NCBI RefSeq assembly: GCF_000733945.1
Contig: NZ_JPOL01000002.1
Location: 1,613,001-1,677,000, forward strand
Length of the DNA stretch: 64,000 bases
Source: Flavimarina sp. Hel_I_48
GTDB taxonomy: Bacteria; Bacteroidota; Bacteroidia; Flavobacteriales; Flavobacteriaceae
Reading direction: 5' to 3'
The translations under genes were made by a program, and so were the position numbers. Every line of letters starts with the position of its first letter. Position 1 is the stretch's first letter. Positions 53,310 through 63,951 of the stretch are shown here, in pieces. The notes beneath the pieces are model-generated. The model was given only the letters and a program-made list of their open reading frames with translations, was not told where the DNA came from and made no database searches.

Positions 53310-56300
53310 ATGTATTTAATATTTGATACCGAAACCACTGGCTTACCCAAAAACTGGAATGCCCCCATAACTGACGGTGACAACTGGCCGCGCGCGATCC
53401 AGATTGCATGGCAGTTGCATGATGGGATGGGGAATATGATAGATCACCAGGATTACCTCATTCGCCCAGATGGATTTGATATCCCTTATGATGCAGAGCG
53501 TATTCATGGGATTTCAACAGAGCTCGCCAGGCGCGATGGCTTTCCACTGGCCGAGGTTTTGGGCAAATTTAGGGATGCCCTTGAGACAACCAAGTTTGTC
53601 GTAGGTCAAAACGTAGGTTTTGACATCAAAATTATGGGTGCAGAATTTCATCGTCTCGATGTACAAAACCAATTACAGGAACTGCCCGTACTGGATACCT
53701 GTACCGAAAAAACCGCCCAACTTTGCGAAATTCCCGGTGGTCGCGGAGGAAAATTCAAGCTACCCACCCTTACCGAACTGCATGAATATCTTTTCAACAC
53801 ACCCTTTTCTGAAGCGCACAATGCAACGGCAGACGTTGAGGCAACCACGCGCTGTTTTCTGGAATTGGTACGCAGGCATGTGTTTACTAAAGAAGAATTA
53901 GATGTAGAGCCTGGATATTTTGAAGAATTTTCAGAAGCCAATCCACAGCTTATAGACCTTGTAGGCCTCAAACATATCAATCTGGAAAAGGCCTCTGCAA
54001 AAATCAGAAAGGAACTGGAGAAAGCGGAGCGCTCTGATATTACTTCGGCAGAGATCAGGGTAAATGTGGAGCAGATGGCAGAAGTGGATTTTGTGCACCT
54101 GCACAACCACTCGCAGTTTTCTATCCTTCAATCCACTTCAAGTGTTGCAGATCTGGTAAATGCAGCAAAAAAACACAGGATGCCGGCAGTGGGCATCAGC
54201 GATATGGGCAATATGATGGGCGCTTTTCATTTCGTCAAGGCCATTACCGCTTACAATAAAGATCTTCAAAAGAAAAATGCTGCGTTAATTGAAGCTGGCG
54301 AACCCATTACAGATAAACCAATAAAGCCCATTGTGGGTGTTGAACTTAATGTGTGTGAAGATCATACAAACAAAAGCCAAAAAGATAATGGTTACCAAAT
54401 CGTCTTCCTGGCAAAAAACAAGCGCGGTTACCACAACCTCGCTAAAATGTCATCGCTTGCCTATACAGATGGGTTTTATTACATCCCGCGTATAGATCGC
54501 AAGATTGTTGAAAAGTACAAAGAAGACCTTATCGTCCTTACAGGAAACCTGTATGGGGAAGTGCCCGGTAAAATCCTCAACGTAGGTGAAAATCAGGCAG
54601 AAGAAGCACTTTTATGGTGGAAAAAGACCTTTGTTGATGATCTTTATATTGAACTCATGCGCCACGGCCAGGAGGATGAAAACCGGGTAAATTCCACGCT
54701 GGTGGAGTTTTCTAAAAAACATGATATCAAAACGGTTGCCACAAACAACACATTTTATATTGAAAAATCTGATGCCGAAGCTCATGACGTTTTACTTTGC
54801 GTAAAAGATGGTGAAAAGGTCGCTACCCCTAAAGGCCGTGGTCGAGGATATCGCTTTGGCCTGGACAACGATCAATATTATTTTAAGACCGCCGAAGAGA
54901 TGAAGGCGCTCTTTAAAGACCTGCCGGAAGCGATCAGCAACGTGCAGGAAGTAGTCGCAAAGATTGAAGCTTTTGACCTTGCCAGGGACGTATTATTACC
55001 CGCGTTTACCATTCCGGAAGAATTTATTGTTGCCGAGGACAAAACAGACGGTGGGAAACGAGGGGAAAATGCCTATTTACGCCATATAACGTTCCTGGGT
55101 GCAAAAAAACGTTATGGTAAAGATCTGGATGAAAAGATACGGGAACGGGTAGATTTTGAGCTTTCGGTTATTGAAAATACAGGTTATCCCGGTTATTTTC
55201 TCATCGTGGAAGATTTTATACGCGAAGCACGAAACATGGACGTTTCGGTGGGTCCCGGTCGGGGTTCTGCAGCCGGGAGCGTGGTAGCGTATTGCCTCTG
55301 GATAACCAATATTGATCCGCTTAAATACGATCTGCTTTTTGAGCGTTTCCTCAATCCGGATCGTGTGAGCATGCCAGATATTGATATTGATTTTGATGAC
55401 GAGGGCCGCAGTCGCGTCATGGATTATGTGATCGAAAAATACGGGGCCAATCAGGTAGCCCAGATTATCACCTACGGAACCATGGCTGCAAAAAGTTCGA
55501 TTCGGGATACCGCACGCGTCCTTGACCTTCCGCTGGGCGATGCAGACCGTATCGCAAAACTGATCCCCACGATGTCCAAACTCAACAAGATTTTTGGACA
55601 AAGCGATAGTGATCTCAAGAAAAAATTCCGCAGTGATGACCTGATAAAAGTCAATGAATTGCTCAACCTCGCCGAAGGGGATGATCTGGAGGGACAAACT
55701 TTACGACGCGCGCGTCAGCTGGAAGGTTCTGTACGTAACACGGGTATTCACGCCTGTGGGGTAATCATTACGCCAGACGATATTACCAATTTTGTACCGG
55801 TTTCCACCGCTAAAGATTCTGATTTATATGTGACCCAGTTTGATAACAGCGTGGTAGAAGAAGCCGGACTCCTAAAAATGGACTTTTTAGGACTAAAAAC
55901 GCTCACGCTGATCAAAGATACCGTGAAACTGGTAAAGCATAAACACGGTATTGATCTGGACCCGGATAATTTTCCGCTTGACGATGAGAAAACATATGAG
56001 CTCTTTCAACGCGGGGATACGGTAGGGATTTTTCAGTATGAATCCCCGGGGATGCAAAAACACATGCAGGCCTTAAAACCTACCGTTTTTGAAGATCTTA
56101 TTGCGATGAACGCCCTGTACCGCCCGGGACCCATGGAATATATTCCCAGCTTTATTGCCCGTAAGCACGGTGATGAGGAAATTGCATACGACCTTCCCAT
56201 CATGCAGGAATATCTTGAGGAAACCTATGGGATTACCGTGTACCAGGAGCAAGTGATGCTGCTTTCACAAAGTCTCGCGGGTTTTACAAAAGGTGAGGCC

Positions 56301-57695
56301 GACGTACTGCGGAAGGCTATGGGTAAAAAAATATTATCTGTTCTTGATAAGATGAAACCCCAGTTTTTATTGGGAGGCGAGAAAAACGGCCATCCCAAGG
56401 AAGTTCTGGAAAAAATATGGAAAGACTGGGAAGCTTTTGCCGCATATGCTTTTAACAAATCACATTCCACCTGCTATGCATGGATTGCCTACCAGACCGC
56501 TTATTGTAAGGCCCACTATCCTGCCGAATATATGGCTGCGGTATTGAGCAATAACATGAGCGACATCAAACAGGTTACCTTTTTTATGGAAGAATGCCGC
56601 CGTATGGGACTCGAGGTTCTGGGTCCAGATGTGAATGAATCGTATAGGAAATTCACCGTAAACGACCGCGGCGCGGTTCGTTTTGGTATGGGAGCCGTAA
56701 AAGGCGTGGGAACAAATGCGGTACAGACTTTAGTGGATAATAGGAAAGACGGTCCTTATAAGAGTGTTTTTGATCTTGCCAAGCGTATCGACTTACGTGC
56801 GGCCAATAAAAAAGCCCTGGAAAGCCTTGCGCTTGCCGGTGGTTTTGATGGTTTTAATACCTCGCACCGCGCGCAATATTTTAAAGATGAAGGTGACGGG
56901 ATTACTTTTCTTGAGAAAGCGGTAAAATACGGCGCCCGTTATCAGGAGAATGAAAATTCGGCACAGGTTAGCCTTTTTGGCGATGCAAGCGAAGTACAAA
57001 TCCCTGAGCCGGTAGTTCCTCCCTGCGAAGAGTGGGGCACCATGGAAAAACTCAAACGGGAAAAAGAAGTGGTAGGTATTTACATTTCGGGGCATCCACT
57101 GGATGATTATAAAATTGAAATGGAAAATTTCTGTAACGGAAAAGTGAGCGATTTTCACAACCTCAACGAGTCCCTGAACCGGGAAGTCACCTTTGGAGGT
57201 GTAATTACCGAAGTGCAACATCGCGTTTCAAAAAACGGAAAGGGCTGGGCCGCGTTTTTTATTGAAGATTTTAGCGACTCCTTTGAGTTCCGAATGTTTG
57301 GCGAGGATTATCTAAAATTCAGGCATTTCCTGATCCCCAATAGTTTTGTGCACGTTCGTGTTTTTATCAAAGAAGGCTGGACCAACAGGGATACAGGCAA
57401 AAAAGGCGATCCCCGTATTCAGTTCAACAACTTTATGCAGTTGCAGGATTCTATGGAAACCTTTGGCAAAAAACTTACCATAAACCTGGATCTCAAAGAT
57501 GTGCAGGAAGATCGAATCAATATGCTTCGCGAAATTTTACTGAATCACCGGGGTGATCAAAACCTGTATTTTTATGTATTTGATACAAAGGAAAAAATGT
57601 CCTTGCAAATGCCCAGCCGTAAAAAGAAAGTGAAAATCTGTAATGAATTACTGACACAGCTAAAACAGAAAAACCTGAATTATAAGTTGAATTAA
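53310..57695 (+). CDS. dnaE: DNA polymerase III alpha subunit with N-terminal 3'-5' exonuclease domain
   Basis: Main replicative polymerase, 1461 residues, about 300 longer than Escherichia coli DnaE. The extra length is an N-terminal DEDD exonuclease (about 1-190) with FDTETTGLP (5-12), GQNVGFDIKIM and HNATADVEAT. It should supply proofreading in the same chain. The PHP domain begins near 262 with VHLHNHSQFS. The polymerase palm has GPGRGSAAGS and the catalytic aspartates in PDIDIDFDDEGR (near 688). A helix-hairpin-helix, an OB fold (near 1270-1370) and a tail follow. It is a DnaE by sequence order, not PolC, where the exonuclease is inserted inside the PHP domain. Confidence 0.95.
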   Translation: MYLIFDTETTGLPKNWNAPITDGDNWPRAIQIAWQLHDGMGNMIDHQDYLIRPDGFDIPYDAERIHGISTELARRDGFPLAEVLGKFRDALETTKFVVGQNVGFDIKIMGAEFHRLDVQNQLQELPVLDTCTEKTAQLCEIPGGRGGKFKLPTLTELHEYLFNTPFSEAHNATADVEATTRCFLELVRRHVFTKEELDVEPGYFEEFSEANPQLIDLVGLKHINLEKASAKIRKELEKAERSDITSAEIRVNVEQMAEVDFVHLHNHSQFSILQSTSSVADLVNAAKKHRMPAVGISDMGNMMGAFHFVKAITAYNKDLQKKNAALIEAGEPITDKPIKPIVGVELNVCEDHTNKSQKDNGYQIVFLAKNKRGYHNLAKMSSLAYTDGFYYIPRIDRKIVEKYKEDLIVLTGNLYGEVPGKILNVGENQAEEALLWWKKTFVDDLYIELMRHGQEDENRVNSTLVEFSKKHDIKTVATNNTFYIEKSDAEAHDVLLCVKDGEKVATPKGRGRGYRFGLDNDQYYFKTAEEMKALFKDLPEAISNVQEVVAKIEAFDLARDVLLPAFTIPEEFIVAEDKTDGGKRGENAYLRHITFLGAKKRYGKDLDEKIRERVDFELSVIENTGYPGYFLIVEDFIREARNMDVSVGPGRGSAAGSVVAYCLWITNIDPLKYDLLFERFLNPDRVSMPDIDIDFDDEGRSRVMDYVIEKYGANQVAQIITYGTMAAKSSIRDTARVLDLPLGDADRIAKLIPTMSKLNKIFGQSDSDLKKKFRSDDLIKVNELLNLAEGDDLEGQTLRRARQLEGSVRNTGIHACGVIITPDDITNFVPVSTAKDSDLYVTQFDNSVVEEAGLLKMDFLGLKTLTLIKDTVKLVKHKHGIDLDPDNFPLDDEKTYELFQRGDTVGIFQYESPGMQKHMQALKPTVFEDLIAMNALYRPGPMEYIPSFIARKHGDEEIAYDLPIMQEYLEETYGITVYQEQVMLLSQSLAGFTKGEADVLRKAMGKKILSVLDKMKPQFLLGGEKNGHPKEVLEKIWKDWEAFAAYAFNKSHSTCYAWIAYQTAYCKAHYPAEYMAAVLSNNMSDIKQVTFFMEECRRMGLEVLGPDVNESYRKFTVNDRGAVRFGMGAVKGVGTNAVQTLVDNRKDGPYKSVFDLAKRIDLRAANKKALESLALAGGFDGFNTSHRAQYFKDEGDGITFLEKAVKYGARYQENENSAQVSLFGDASEVQIPEPVVPPCEEWGTMEKLKREKEVVGIYISGHPLDDYKIEMENFCNGKVSDFHNLNESLNREVTFGGVITEVQHRVSKNGKGWAAFFIEDFSDSFEFRMFGEDYLKFRHFLIPNSFVHVRVFIKEGWTNRDTGKKGDPRIQFNNFMQLQDSMETFGKKLTINLDLKDVQEDRINMLREILLNHRGDQNLYFYVFDTKEKMSLQMPSRKKKVKICNELLTQLKQKNLNYKLN

Positions 57696-57696
57696 T

Positions 57697-57717
57697 CCCC
57701 TTATCCCCCGGAAGGGG
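57697..57717. repeat. C-rich hairpin directly after the dnaE stop codon
   Basis: CCCCTT (57697-57702) pairs with AAGGGG (57712-57717) around a C-rich loop. It is nearly the same as the element at 35312-35334, which also follows a stop codon directly. Confidence 0.55.
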
Positions 57718-57720
57718 AAC

Positions 57721-57758
57721 AAAAATGGTCTAAAACCTGACTATTTTAGACCATTTTT
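57721..57758. terminator. bidirectional terminator between dnaE and the propeller gene
   Basis: A perfect 15-bp stem (57721-57735 with 57744-57758) with an eight-base loop. A and T runs at both ends make it work for both convergent genes. Confidence 0.92.
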
Positions 57759-57789
57759 CACCTGTTTTAAAGCCAAATTAGGCAGTTTT

Positions 57790-59322
57790 CTAGTAGTCAC
57801 TATTGGTTACAAAGGCAATATGTTTGCTGTCGCTTGACCAACTAGGTACATTGATAGTGCCCTGGCCACCGTAGATATAGGCAATGATGTTTGGCGTTCC
57901 GCCACTTATGGGCATTAGTCGCAGGGTGCAGTGCTTATAAAAAGGATGATCTCCTGAGGGAACATCTTTTGAGAACGATAGAAAGGCGATCCATTTTCCA
58001 TCTGGAGAAATATGTGGAAACCAATCGTTATAATTTTTATCAAAAGTGAGTTGTTCGGGACTGCTTCCATCGCTATTCATTCGCCAGAGCTGCATTGCTC
58101 CCGTACGGTTAGAATTGAAATATATATGTTTTCCATCTGGAGCATATTCTGAACCGTCATCCAGACCCTTTGTATCTGTAAGTTGTGTTTCTTTTTGACT
58201 CTTGACATCAATAGCATAGATATCATATTTTTCATTGCGCCACCCGGTAAAAAGCAAGGTGTTCTTATCTGGCGAGATACTGTGCAAATAAGAGTTACCT
58301 ACTCCATCCTTAGTGATTTTTCGCGGAAGTGAATCCCCTTTTGAGTTCATTAAATAAATGGAAGAATCCTCATTGTCTTTCGGATTATGGTTACTAATAC
58401 CTATTAGGTTTTCATCAAAAGAAAAAACATGATCGTTGTTGTTATTTGTGGCAAAACCGGTATTGATCTGATGCACGGTATTAGTCTCAAAATTATAACG
58501 GTACAAAAACCCATTGCTGTTATAAACAAGCTCCCTATCAGCGTTTACCCAGTTGGGCGCCTGAAGGGAATGTGCTGATTGAAATAGGATTTTACGCTGA
58601 CCTGTTTCTACATTCATTGTTTCCATATTGCTGCCCAGGTAGTATTGATAGGCAACTTTAGACGGCGGCATAGGTTTAATGATGCGTACGTTGTTAAATA
58701 TGGCTTTAGCCATGGCATTTTCGTCATGCGCACAAACAAAAAGCCCCACAAAAACCTCGTTTCTGAGCCCTATTTTGCCAATTTCCACTGTTGTAAATGC
58801 TTCGCCCCATTTCGCAGTACTCATATAATAGGTGTCGCCGCGACGCTCCAGTTGGATCACATTGGGAAGAGAATCTGTAGACTTTACCTCACCGGTAACA
58901 CTGCCGGCTTCCTTACGGTATTGCAGGGAAGCAAGGCCATCAGCATGTACAACGGCGCTAACATGTTTTGCGTTTCCACTTAAATTATCCCGAATACTCC
59001 ACCCGATTTTTCGGTGCGGATCGCCGGTTTTATTCAAAAATTCAACCTGCGCCCTGAGAATAAAGTCTCCTTGTATGGATTTATATAAATATTGGAATTC
59101 ATCCTGTTCACCCCATAAATTCGTTCCAGATCCAGAAATGGTATAGGTCTGGTTTTTAGTGTCATAAGCAACCATACCATCTGTAACAGGATCACCTATA
59201 TTCGCCTGGTTTTCAAAAATGCCAAATTCTGATAAGCTGCTATTTCCAGATTGACTCCACAAATGGGAGATAGAACTAAAAAGCGCTAAAGAGATTAAAA
59301 AGGTAACGTTGTAGTTTTTCAT
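57790..59322 (-). CDS. secreted TolB-like beta-propeller protein with N-terminal DUF1349-like domain
   Basis: A 510-residue exported protein (signal peptide to about residue 23, ending SHLWSQ). Residues about 30-205 form a beta-sandwich of the DUF1349/LamG kind (DEFQYLYKSIQGDFILRAQV, IGWSIRDN). A WD40-like PD40 propeller follows with SPDKNTLLFTGWR, APDGKHIYFNSNRTG, SPDGKWIAFLSFS and SSDSKHIAFVTNSDY. Such proteins bind proteins or carbohydrates; I see no catalytic signature. It lies on the minus strand, downstream of the beta-lactamase-like gene. Confidence 0.85.
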   Translation of the reverse strand: MKNYNVTFLISLALFSSISHLWSQSGNSSLSEFGIFENQANIGDPVTDGMVAYDTKNQTYTISGSGTNLWGEQDEFQYLYKSIQGDFILRAQVEFLNKTGDPHRKIGWSIRDNLSGNAKHVSAVVHADGLASLQYRKEAGSVTGEVKSTDSLPNVIQLERRGDTYYMSTAKWGEAFTTVEIGKIGLRNEVFVGLFVCAHDENAMAKAIFNNVRIIKPMPPSKVAYQYYLGSNMETMNVETGQRKILFQSAHSLQAPNWVNADRELVYNSNGFLYRYNFETNTVHQINTGFATNNNNDHVFSFDENLIGISNHNPKDNEDSSIYLMNSKGDSLPRKITKDGVGNSYLHSISPDKNTLLFTGWRNEKYDIYAIDVKSQKETQLTDTKGLDDGSEYAPDGKHIYFNSNRTGAMQLWRMNSDGSSPEQLTFDKNYNDWFPHISPDGKWIAFLSFSKDVPSGDHPFYKHCTLRLMPISGGTPNIIAYIYGGQGTINVPSWSSDSKHIAFVTNSDY

Positions 59323-59385
59323 GATTTTGATTTCAATTGAGTAATTTAAAGTACTGAATATACCTTATAGCACCACAGTGCGCAT

Positions 59386-60678
59386 TTAGTCATCAATAGC
59401 GCTAAGCACGATCTGCCTGAATTTCCAGGTGGTCTGGTCATTTGGAATATCCTGGGTTTGCTTCATGATTATACCGATCAATTTTTCGGCTGGATCTGCA
59501 AAATATTGGGTGTTGAAATAACCGCCCCATTCAAAAGTGCGGGGACTGCCCTTCCCGCCCATTTCGGTTCCCTTAGCATTCACTACGCTAAATGCCAAAC
59601 CATGATACGATCCTGATCCTGCCCAAATATCACCTATCTGATTGCTTAAAATCACGTCTACCGTTGTGCGGCTGAGTAAACGCGTTCCATTAAGTTCACC
59701 TCCATTGAGATACATTTGTAGAAAAGTAGCGTAGTCAATCGCTGTACTCGATAAACCAGCACCCCCGGAAAAGAACGTGTTATCGCCTTTTTTTGGATAG
59801 TCAACATCGTAAAAACCGCCCTTATAATTCTTCCAGGTATTGTCATTATAAGTCTGTACTGCCACAAGACGTTCCTGTTTTTCTTTTGGAAGGTAGAACC
59901 AGGTATCACTCATACCTAAGGGTTCAAAAATGTGCGTACGCAAATAAACATCCAGGGGCATCCCTGACAAAATCTCAATCAGATAACCTACCACATCTAT
60001 ACTTTCACCATAAGTAAACTTCTCACCCGGATTGTGGTGCAATGGGAGTTGGGCTAATTTTTTTATATTTTCCCCAATTTTTACTGATTTTGTGGTAAAA
60101 AGATCTGTAATCCCTGCTTCCTGATAAATTTTTTTAAAACGGGCATCACCATCTATCTCGCCATATCCTATACCAGACGTGTGAGTAAGTAAATTTCTAA
60201 TGGTAATGGGCTTGTCTGCCGGAATCGTCTTATACGTACCATCTGGCAACAAGGTATCCAGCACTTGCGCATTCTCAAATTCAGGAATATATTTTGAAAT
60301 GGGATCGTCCAGTTGAAATTTGCCCTGTTCCCAGAGCATCATAAGGCCTGTAGACGTAATTGCTTTCGTTTGAGAAGCGATCCTAAAAATAGCATCTCTT
60401 TCAAGTGGTTTGCTGATTTGTGCATCCCCCTTTCCAAAGGCTTTGTAGTAAACGATTTTTCCTTCCCGGGCTACAAGTGCCACCATCCCCGGCACCTGGT
60501 TTTGATTGATCGCTGCTATAGCCATAGAGTCAATAAGCCCCAAACGCTCTGAAGACATACTGACATTTTTAGGGGCGGCCTCCTCCAAGGGTGGTGAGTT
60601 CTTGAGGGAAGTGGTTTGTGCAAAAAGAGGAATTGTAGAAAAAAGAACGAATAATAAAAAGTAATTTTTTAAAGACAT
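59386..60678 (-). CDS. serine hydrolase, class C beta-lactamase/PBP family
   Basis: A 430-residue exported protein (signal peptide to about LFAQT). The SxxK motif is Ser102-Lys105 (ASQTK). The tyrosine of the YxN-type motif is Tyr223 in FTYGES. A late glycine-rich loop (SGGAGLSS) follows. Enzymes of this family act as esterases or D-peptidases; a drug-resistance role is not implied. It starts 63 nt upstream of the propeller gene, so the two may share a transcript. Confidence 0.88.
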   Translation of the reverse strand: MSLKNYFLLFVLFSTIPLFAQTTSLKNSPPLEEAAPKNVSMSSERLGLIDSMAIAAINQNQVPGMVALVAREGKIVYYKAFGKGDAQISKPLERDAIFRIASQTKAITSTGLMMLWEQGKFQLDDPISKYIPEFENAQVLDTLLPDGTYKTIPADKPITIRNLLTHTSGIGYGEIDGDARFKKIYQEAGITDLFTTKSVKIGENIKKLAQLPLHHNPGEKFTYGESIDVVGYLIEILSGMPLDVYLRTHIFEPLGMSDTWFYLPKEKQERLVAVQTYNDNTWKNYKGGFYDVDYPKKGDNTFFSGGAGLSSTAIDYATFLQMYLNGGELNGTRLLSRTTVDVILSNQIGDIWAGSGSYHGLAFSVVNAKGTEMGGKGSPRTFEWGGYFNTQYFADPAEKLIGIIMKQTQDIPNDQTTWKFRQIVLSAIDD

Positions 60679-60822
60679 AAACCGGTAGCTTAATTTAAGT
60701 ACCTTAAAGATAACGTTATTTATTTCATTGGAGTGAAAGAGATTACAGGTTCATCTAATTGGTCAGCCATTATGGCAAACCTTTTTACTTGAGAACATTA
60801 ATTTCTAGAAACAAAAAACCCT

Positions 60823-60848
60823 CAATATCAAAAAGATAAAGAGGGTTT
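60823..60848 (-). terminator. terminator of tRNA-Leu
   Basis: On the minus strand GAAACCCTC pairs with GAGGGTTT around a 15-17-base loop, followed by TTTTTT. It lies 3 nt after the 3' end of the tRNA. Confidence 0.8.
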
Positions 60849-60851
60849 CTG

Positions 60852-60935
60852 TACTCGGGACGGGACTTGAACCCGTACGACCTAATGGTCATTGGATTTT
60901 AAGTCCAACGTGTCTACCAATTCCACCACCCGAGC
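60852..60935 (-). tRNA. trnL: tRNA-Leu (anticodon TAA)
   Basis: The minus strand folds into a class II tRNA of 84 nt. The acceptor stem is GCTCGGG with CCCGAGT. The anticodon loop is CTTAAAA, giving TAA, and a long variable arm (TGACCATTAGGTCG) is typical of leucine tRNA. GGGTTCAAGTCCC forms the T arm. No CCA is encoded, which is common in Bacteroidota. Confidence 0.95.
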
Positions 60936-60994
60936 GTGATGTACCTTTCAAAATAAGCTTTTTTTACTGATATGCAATTAAAAACAAGCTTTTA

Positions 60995-61027
60995 TAAAAA
61001 ACCCTCTATCGCCAGGCGATAAAGGGT
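60995..61027 (-). terminator. terminator of tRNA-Gly
   Basis: A stem ACCCT-TATCGCC with GGCGATA-AGGGT (61001-61013 with 61015-61027) is followed on the minus strand by TTTTTT. It lies 4 nt after the tRNA. Confidence 0.85.
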
Positions 61028-61031
61028 AGAG

Positions 61032-61103
61032 AGCGAAAGACGGGATTTGAACCCGCGACCCCCACCTTGGCAAGGTGATGCTCTACCCCTGAGCTACTTT
61101 CGC
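61032..61103 (-). tRNA. trnG: tRNA-Gly (anticodon GCC)
   Basis: A 72-nt tRNA on the minus strand. The acceptor stem is GCGAAAG with CTTTCGC. The D arm GCTC-AGGGGTAGA-GC and the anticodon loop TTGCCAA (anticodon GCC) are clear. GCGGGTTCAAATCCCGT makes the T arm. No CCA is encoded. Confidence 0.95.
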
Positions 61104-61326
61104 ATAATCGCTATTGTGATCAATGCGGATGCAAATTTAAAAGATTTCTACAATACAGCAAGCATTTTGTAAAAAGAATTTTCATTTTAAAAACATCTTC
61201 CCTAATATACCGCTCAAGGATTTCAGGTCAAGGTATTTAGCTCTTAAAGAAATGAATTAAATCCAGATTCTGATTTGAAAACTACCTTAAATAGGTGATT
61301 TTCTCCTTAAAACACACGATTTTTAG

Positions 61327-63951
61327 CTATGAAACCTTGTTTTTTGCGTTCCGTAATAACATTCTCTTGATTTCATTGAGCTTCATCAATGCCTCTACCG
61401 GCGTGAGCGTATCTATGTCTATGTGCAGGATCTCCTCTTTGATTTCTTCCAGTAACGGGTCGTCGAGGTTAAAAAAACTGAGCTGCATTTCATCTTCGGT
61501 GGCTTTTTTAAGCTTTTCACTATTGCCCTGCCTACCATGTGATTGTTCTAACTGAACTAATATTTTATTTGCCCTGTGCAGTACCTGCTGAGGCATGCCC
61601 GCCATTTTCGCAACGTGTATACCAAAGCTGTGCGCACTGCCACCGGCGACCAATTTCCGAAGAAAAAGCACATTATCCTTTAGTTCTTTAACCGAAACAT
61701 TAAAGTTCTTGATCCTTGTAAAAGTATCACCCATGTCGTTGAGCTCATGGTAATGCGTTGCAAAAAGTGTCTTGGGCCGTGCGGGATGTTCATGAAGGTA
61801 CTCACTGATCGCCCAGGCAATGGAAATCCCATCGTAGGTGCTGGTACCGCGCCCTATCTCGTCTAGAAGCACCAGGCTGCGCTCAGAAATATTGTTGAGA
61901 ATATTTGCGGTTTCGTTCATTTCTACCATAAAAGTAGATTCTCCCATGGAGATGTTGTCACTGGCGCCAACACGTGTGAATATTTTATCCACAAGACCCA
62001 TACGTACCGCTTTGGCCGGTACAAAAGATCCCATTTGTCCTAACAAAACAATAAGTGCCGTTTGTCTCAGTATAGCAGATTTACCAGACATGTTAGGGCC
62101 GGTGATCATGATCATCTGTTGGGCTTCCCTATCCAGGAAAACATCATTGGCAATATAAGGCTCGCCCAGCGGCAACTGCTTTTCGATTACGGGATGACGC
62201 CCTTCTGTAATCTCCAGTTCCTGGGAATCATCAATAACCGGACGCACATAATTATTAGCTTTGGCGACACAGGCGTAGGAACATAGACAATCCAGTTCTG
62301 CAATACCGGCCGCATTGGCCTGCACCGGTGCTATAAACTGGGATATCCATTGTACGAGTTGGTTAAAAAGCTGCTGTTCAATGGCCAGAATGCGTTCTTC
62401 TGCACCTAAAATCTTGGCTTCATACTCTTTGAGTTCTTCTGTAATATAGCGCTCTGCACTTACGAGCGTTTGTTTGCGTATCCATTCTGGTGGGACTTTG
62501 TCTTTATGGGTGTTACGCACTTCTATATAGTAGCCAAAAACGTTGTTGCTGGCTATTTTAAGCGAAGTAATACCGGTACGTTCGGTCTCGCGCTGCAACA
62601 TATTGTCCAGATAACCTTTTCCCTCATGCGCAAGATTGCGCAGCTCGTCAAGTTCATCGTGAAAACCGCCCGCGATCGTATCCCCTTTCAAAACATTGAC
62701 CGGAGCATCTTCGTTGAGCGTTTCCTTGATCTTGGCACGCAGATGTTCCAGGTTGTTGAGATTTCCTCCCAAAATTTGCATGGCTTCATTTTCTGAATTT
62801 TGGGCGAGGGCTTTTACCGGCACCATGGCTTCCAGCGAATTTTTGAGTTGGACGACCTCCCGCGGACTCACCTTTCCGGTGGCCACTTTACTGATAAGCC
62901 TTTCCACATCTCCTATCTGTTTGAGGTGCTGTGTGATTTTATTGTAAATCTTGTTGTTTTCTAAAAAGTAGGAGACCACCTCATGCCTTCTGGTAATCGC
63001 GTCTTGATTTTTTAGCGGAAGCGCGAGCCAGCGTTTTAAAAGCCTTCCGCCCATAGCGGAAGTGGTTTTATCAATCACATCAAGTAACGTGATCGCCTGT
63101 GGACTCGTACCCCGATACAGTTCAAGATTGCGAATGGTAAAACGGTCCATCCAGACATAGGCATCTTCTGCGATACGGTTGATGCGGCTTATATGCTTAA
63201 GTTTATGATGTTGCGTCTCACTGAGATAATGAAGTGCTGCACCAGCAGCAATCACGCCCTCCTCGAGTTGCTGTACCCCAAAACCCTTAAGCGATTTTAC
63301 TTCAAAGTGCTTGTAAAGCGATTCATAGGCATAATCGGTCTGAAAAATCCAGTTTTCCAGGTAAAAAACGTGGTATTCTTTACCAAAATCTGCCAGAAAT
63401 TCCTTTTTACAGCTTTTGCTGATCAGTAATTCACTGGGGTTGAAATTTTGTAAAAGCTTGTCTATGTAGGCCACATCGCCCTGCGTGGTCAAAAATTCAC
63501 CTGTGGAAACATCAAGAAAGGAAATGCCCAGCACTTTCCTGCCATAATGCAGCGCGGCCAGAAAGTTGTTGCTTTTGGATTGCAGCACCTCGTCGTTAAG
63601 CGCGACGCCCGGGGTGACCAACTCTGTAACACCGCGCTTCACGATATTTTTGGTCATTTTGGGATCTTCGAGTTGGTCGCAAATGGCCACGCGGCAACCG
63701 GCCTTGACAAGTTTTGGTAAATAGGTGTTAAGGGAATGGTGCGGGAAACCGGCCAGTTCGGTACGCTCGCCGCCATTGTTGCGATTAGTCAGTACAATTC
63801 CCAGGATCTGCGCGGCCTTGACCGCATCTTCGCCAAAAGTTTCATAAAAATCCCCTACACGGAAAAGCAACAAGGCATCAGGATATTTGTGTTTTATCCC
63901 GTTATACTGCTTCATTAAAGGAGTGACCTTTTTGATTTTCTTTGAAGACAT
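61327..63951 (-). CDS. mutS: DNA mismatch repair protein MutS
   Basis: Recognises mismatches and starts repair; 874 residues, complete in the window. The mismatch-binding domain carries [11 protein letters not shown] with the Phe-x-Glu (FYE) near residue 35. The connector, lever and clamp domains follow. The ATPase core has Walker A GPNMSGKS near 615-622, and [14 protein letters not shown] and [10 protein letters not shown] further on. The C-terminal tail has ELEQS-like LVQLEQSHG and a helical end. It sits alone downstream of its own promoter region, which is cut by the window edge (63952-64000). Confidence 0.97.
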   Translation of the reverse strand: MSSKKIKKVTPLMKQYNGIKHKYPDALLLFRVGDFYETFGEDAVKAAQILGIVLTNRNNGGERTELAGFPHHSLNTYLPKLVKAGCRVAICDQLEDPKMTKNIVKRGVTELVTPGVALNDEVLQSKSNNFLAALHYGRKVLGISFLDVSTGEFLTTQGDVAYIDKLLQNFNPSELLISKSCKKEFLADFGKEYHVFYLENWIFQTDYAYESLYKHFEVKSLKGFGVQQLEEGVIAAGAALHYLSETQHHKLKHISRINRIAEDAYVWMDRFTIRNLELYRGTSPQAITLLDVIDKTTSAMGGRLLKRWLALPLKNQDAITRRHEVVSYFLENNKIYNKITQHLKQIGDVERLISKVATGKVSPREVVQLKNSLEAMVPVKALAQNSENEAMQILGGNLNNLEHLRAKIKETLNEDAPVNVLKGDTIAGGFHDELDELRNLAHEGKGYLDNMLQRETERTGITSLKIASNNVFGYYIEVRNTHKDKVPPEWIRKQTLVSAERYITEELKEYEAKILGAEERILAIEQQLFNQLVQWISQFIAPVQANAAGIAELDCLCSYACVAKANNYVRPVIDDSQELEITEGRHPVIEKQLPLGEPYIANDVFLDREAQQMIMITGPNMSGKSAILRQTALIVLLGQMGSFVPAKAVRMGLVDKIFTRVGASDNISMGESTFMVEMNETANILNNISERSLVLLDEIGRGTSTYDGISIAWAISEYLHEHPARPKTLFATHYHELNDMGDTFTRIKNFNVSVKELKDNVLFLRKLVAGGSAHSFGIHVAKMAGMPQQVLHRANKILVQLEQSHGRQGNSEKLKKATEDEMQLSFFNLDDPLLEEIKEEILHIDIDTLTPVEALMKLNEIKRMLLRNAKNKVS

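Noticed and set aside
55077..55697. 206-codon open frame on the minus strand
   Set aside because: It lies wholly within dnaE, in the palm region with the catalytic aspartates, and is an antisense shadow.
59386..60678. Antibiotic-resistance beta-lactamase
   Set aside because: The class C fold motifs are shared by esterases and peptidases, and nothing else in the context suggests drug resistance.
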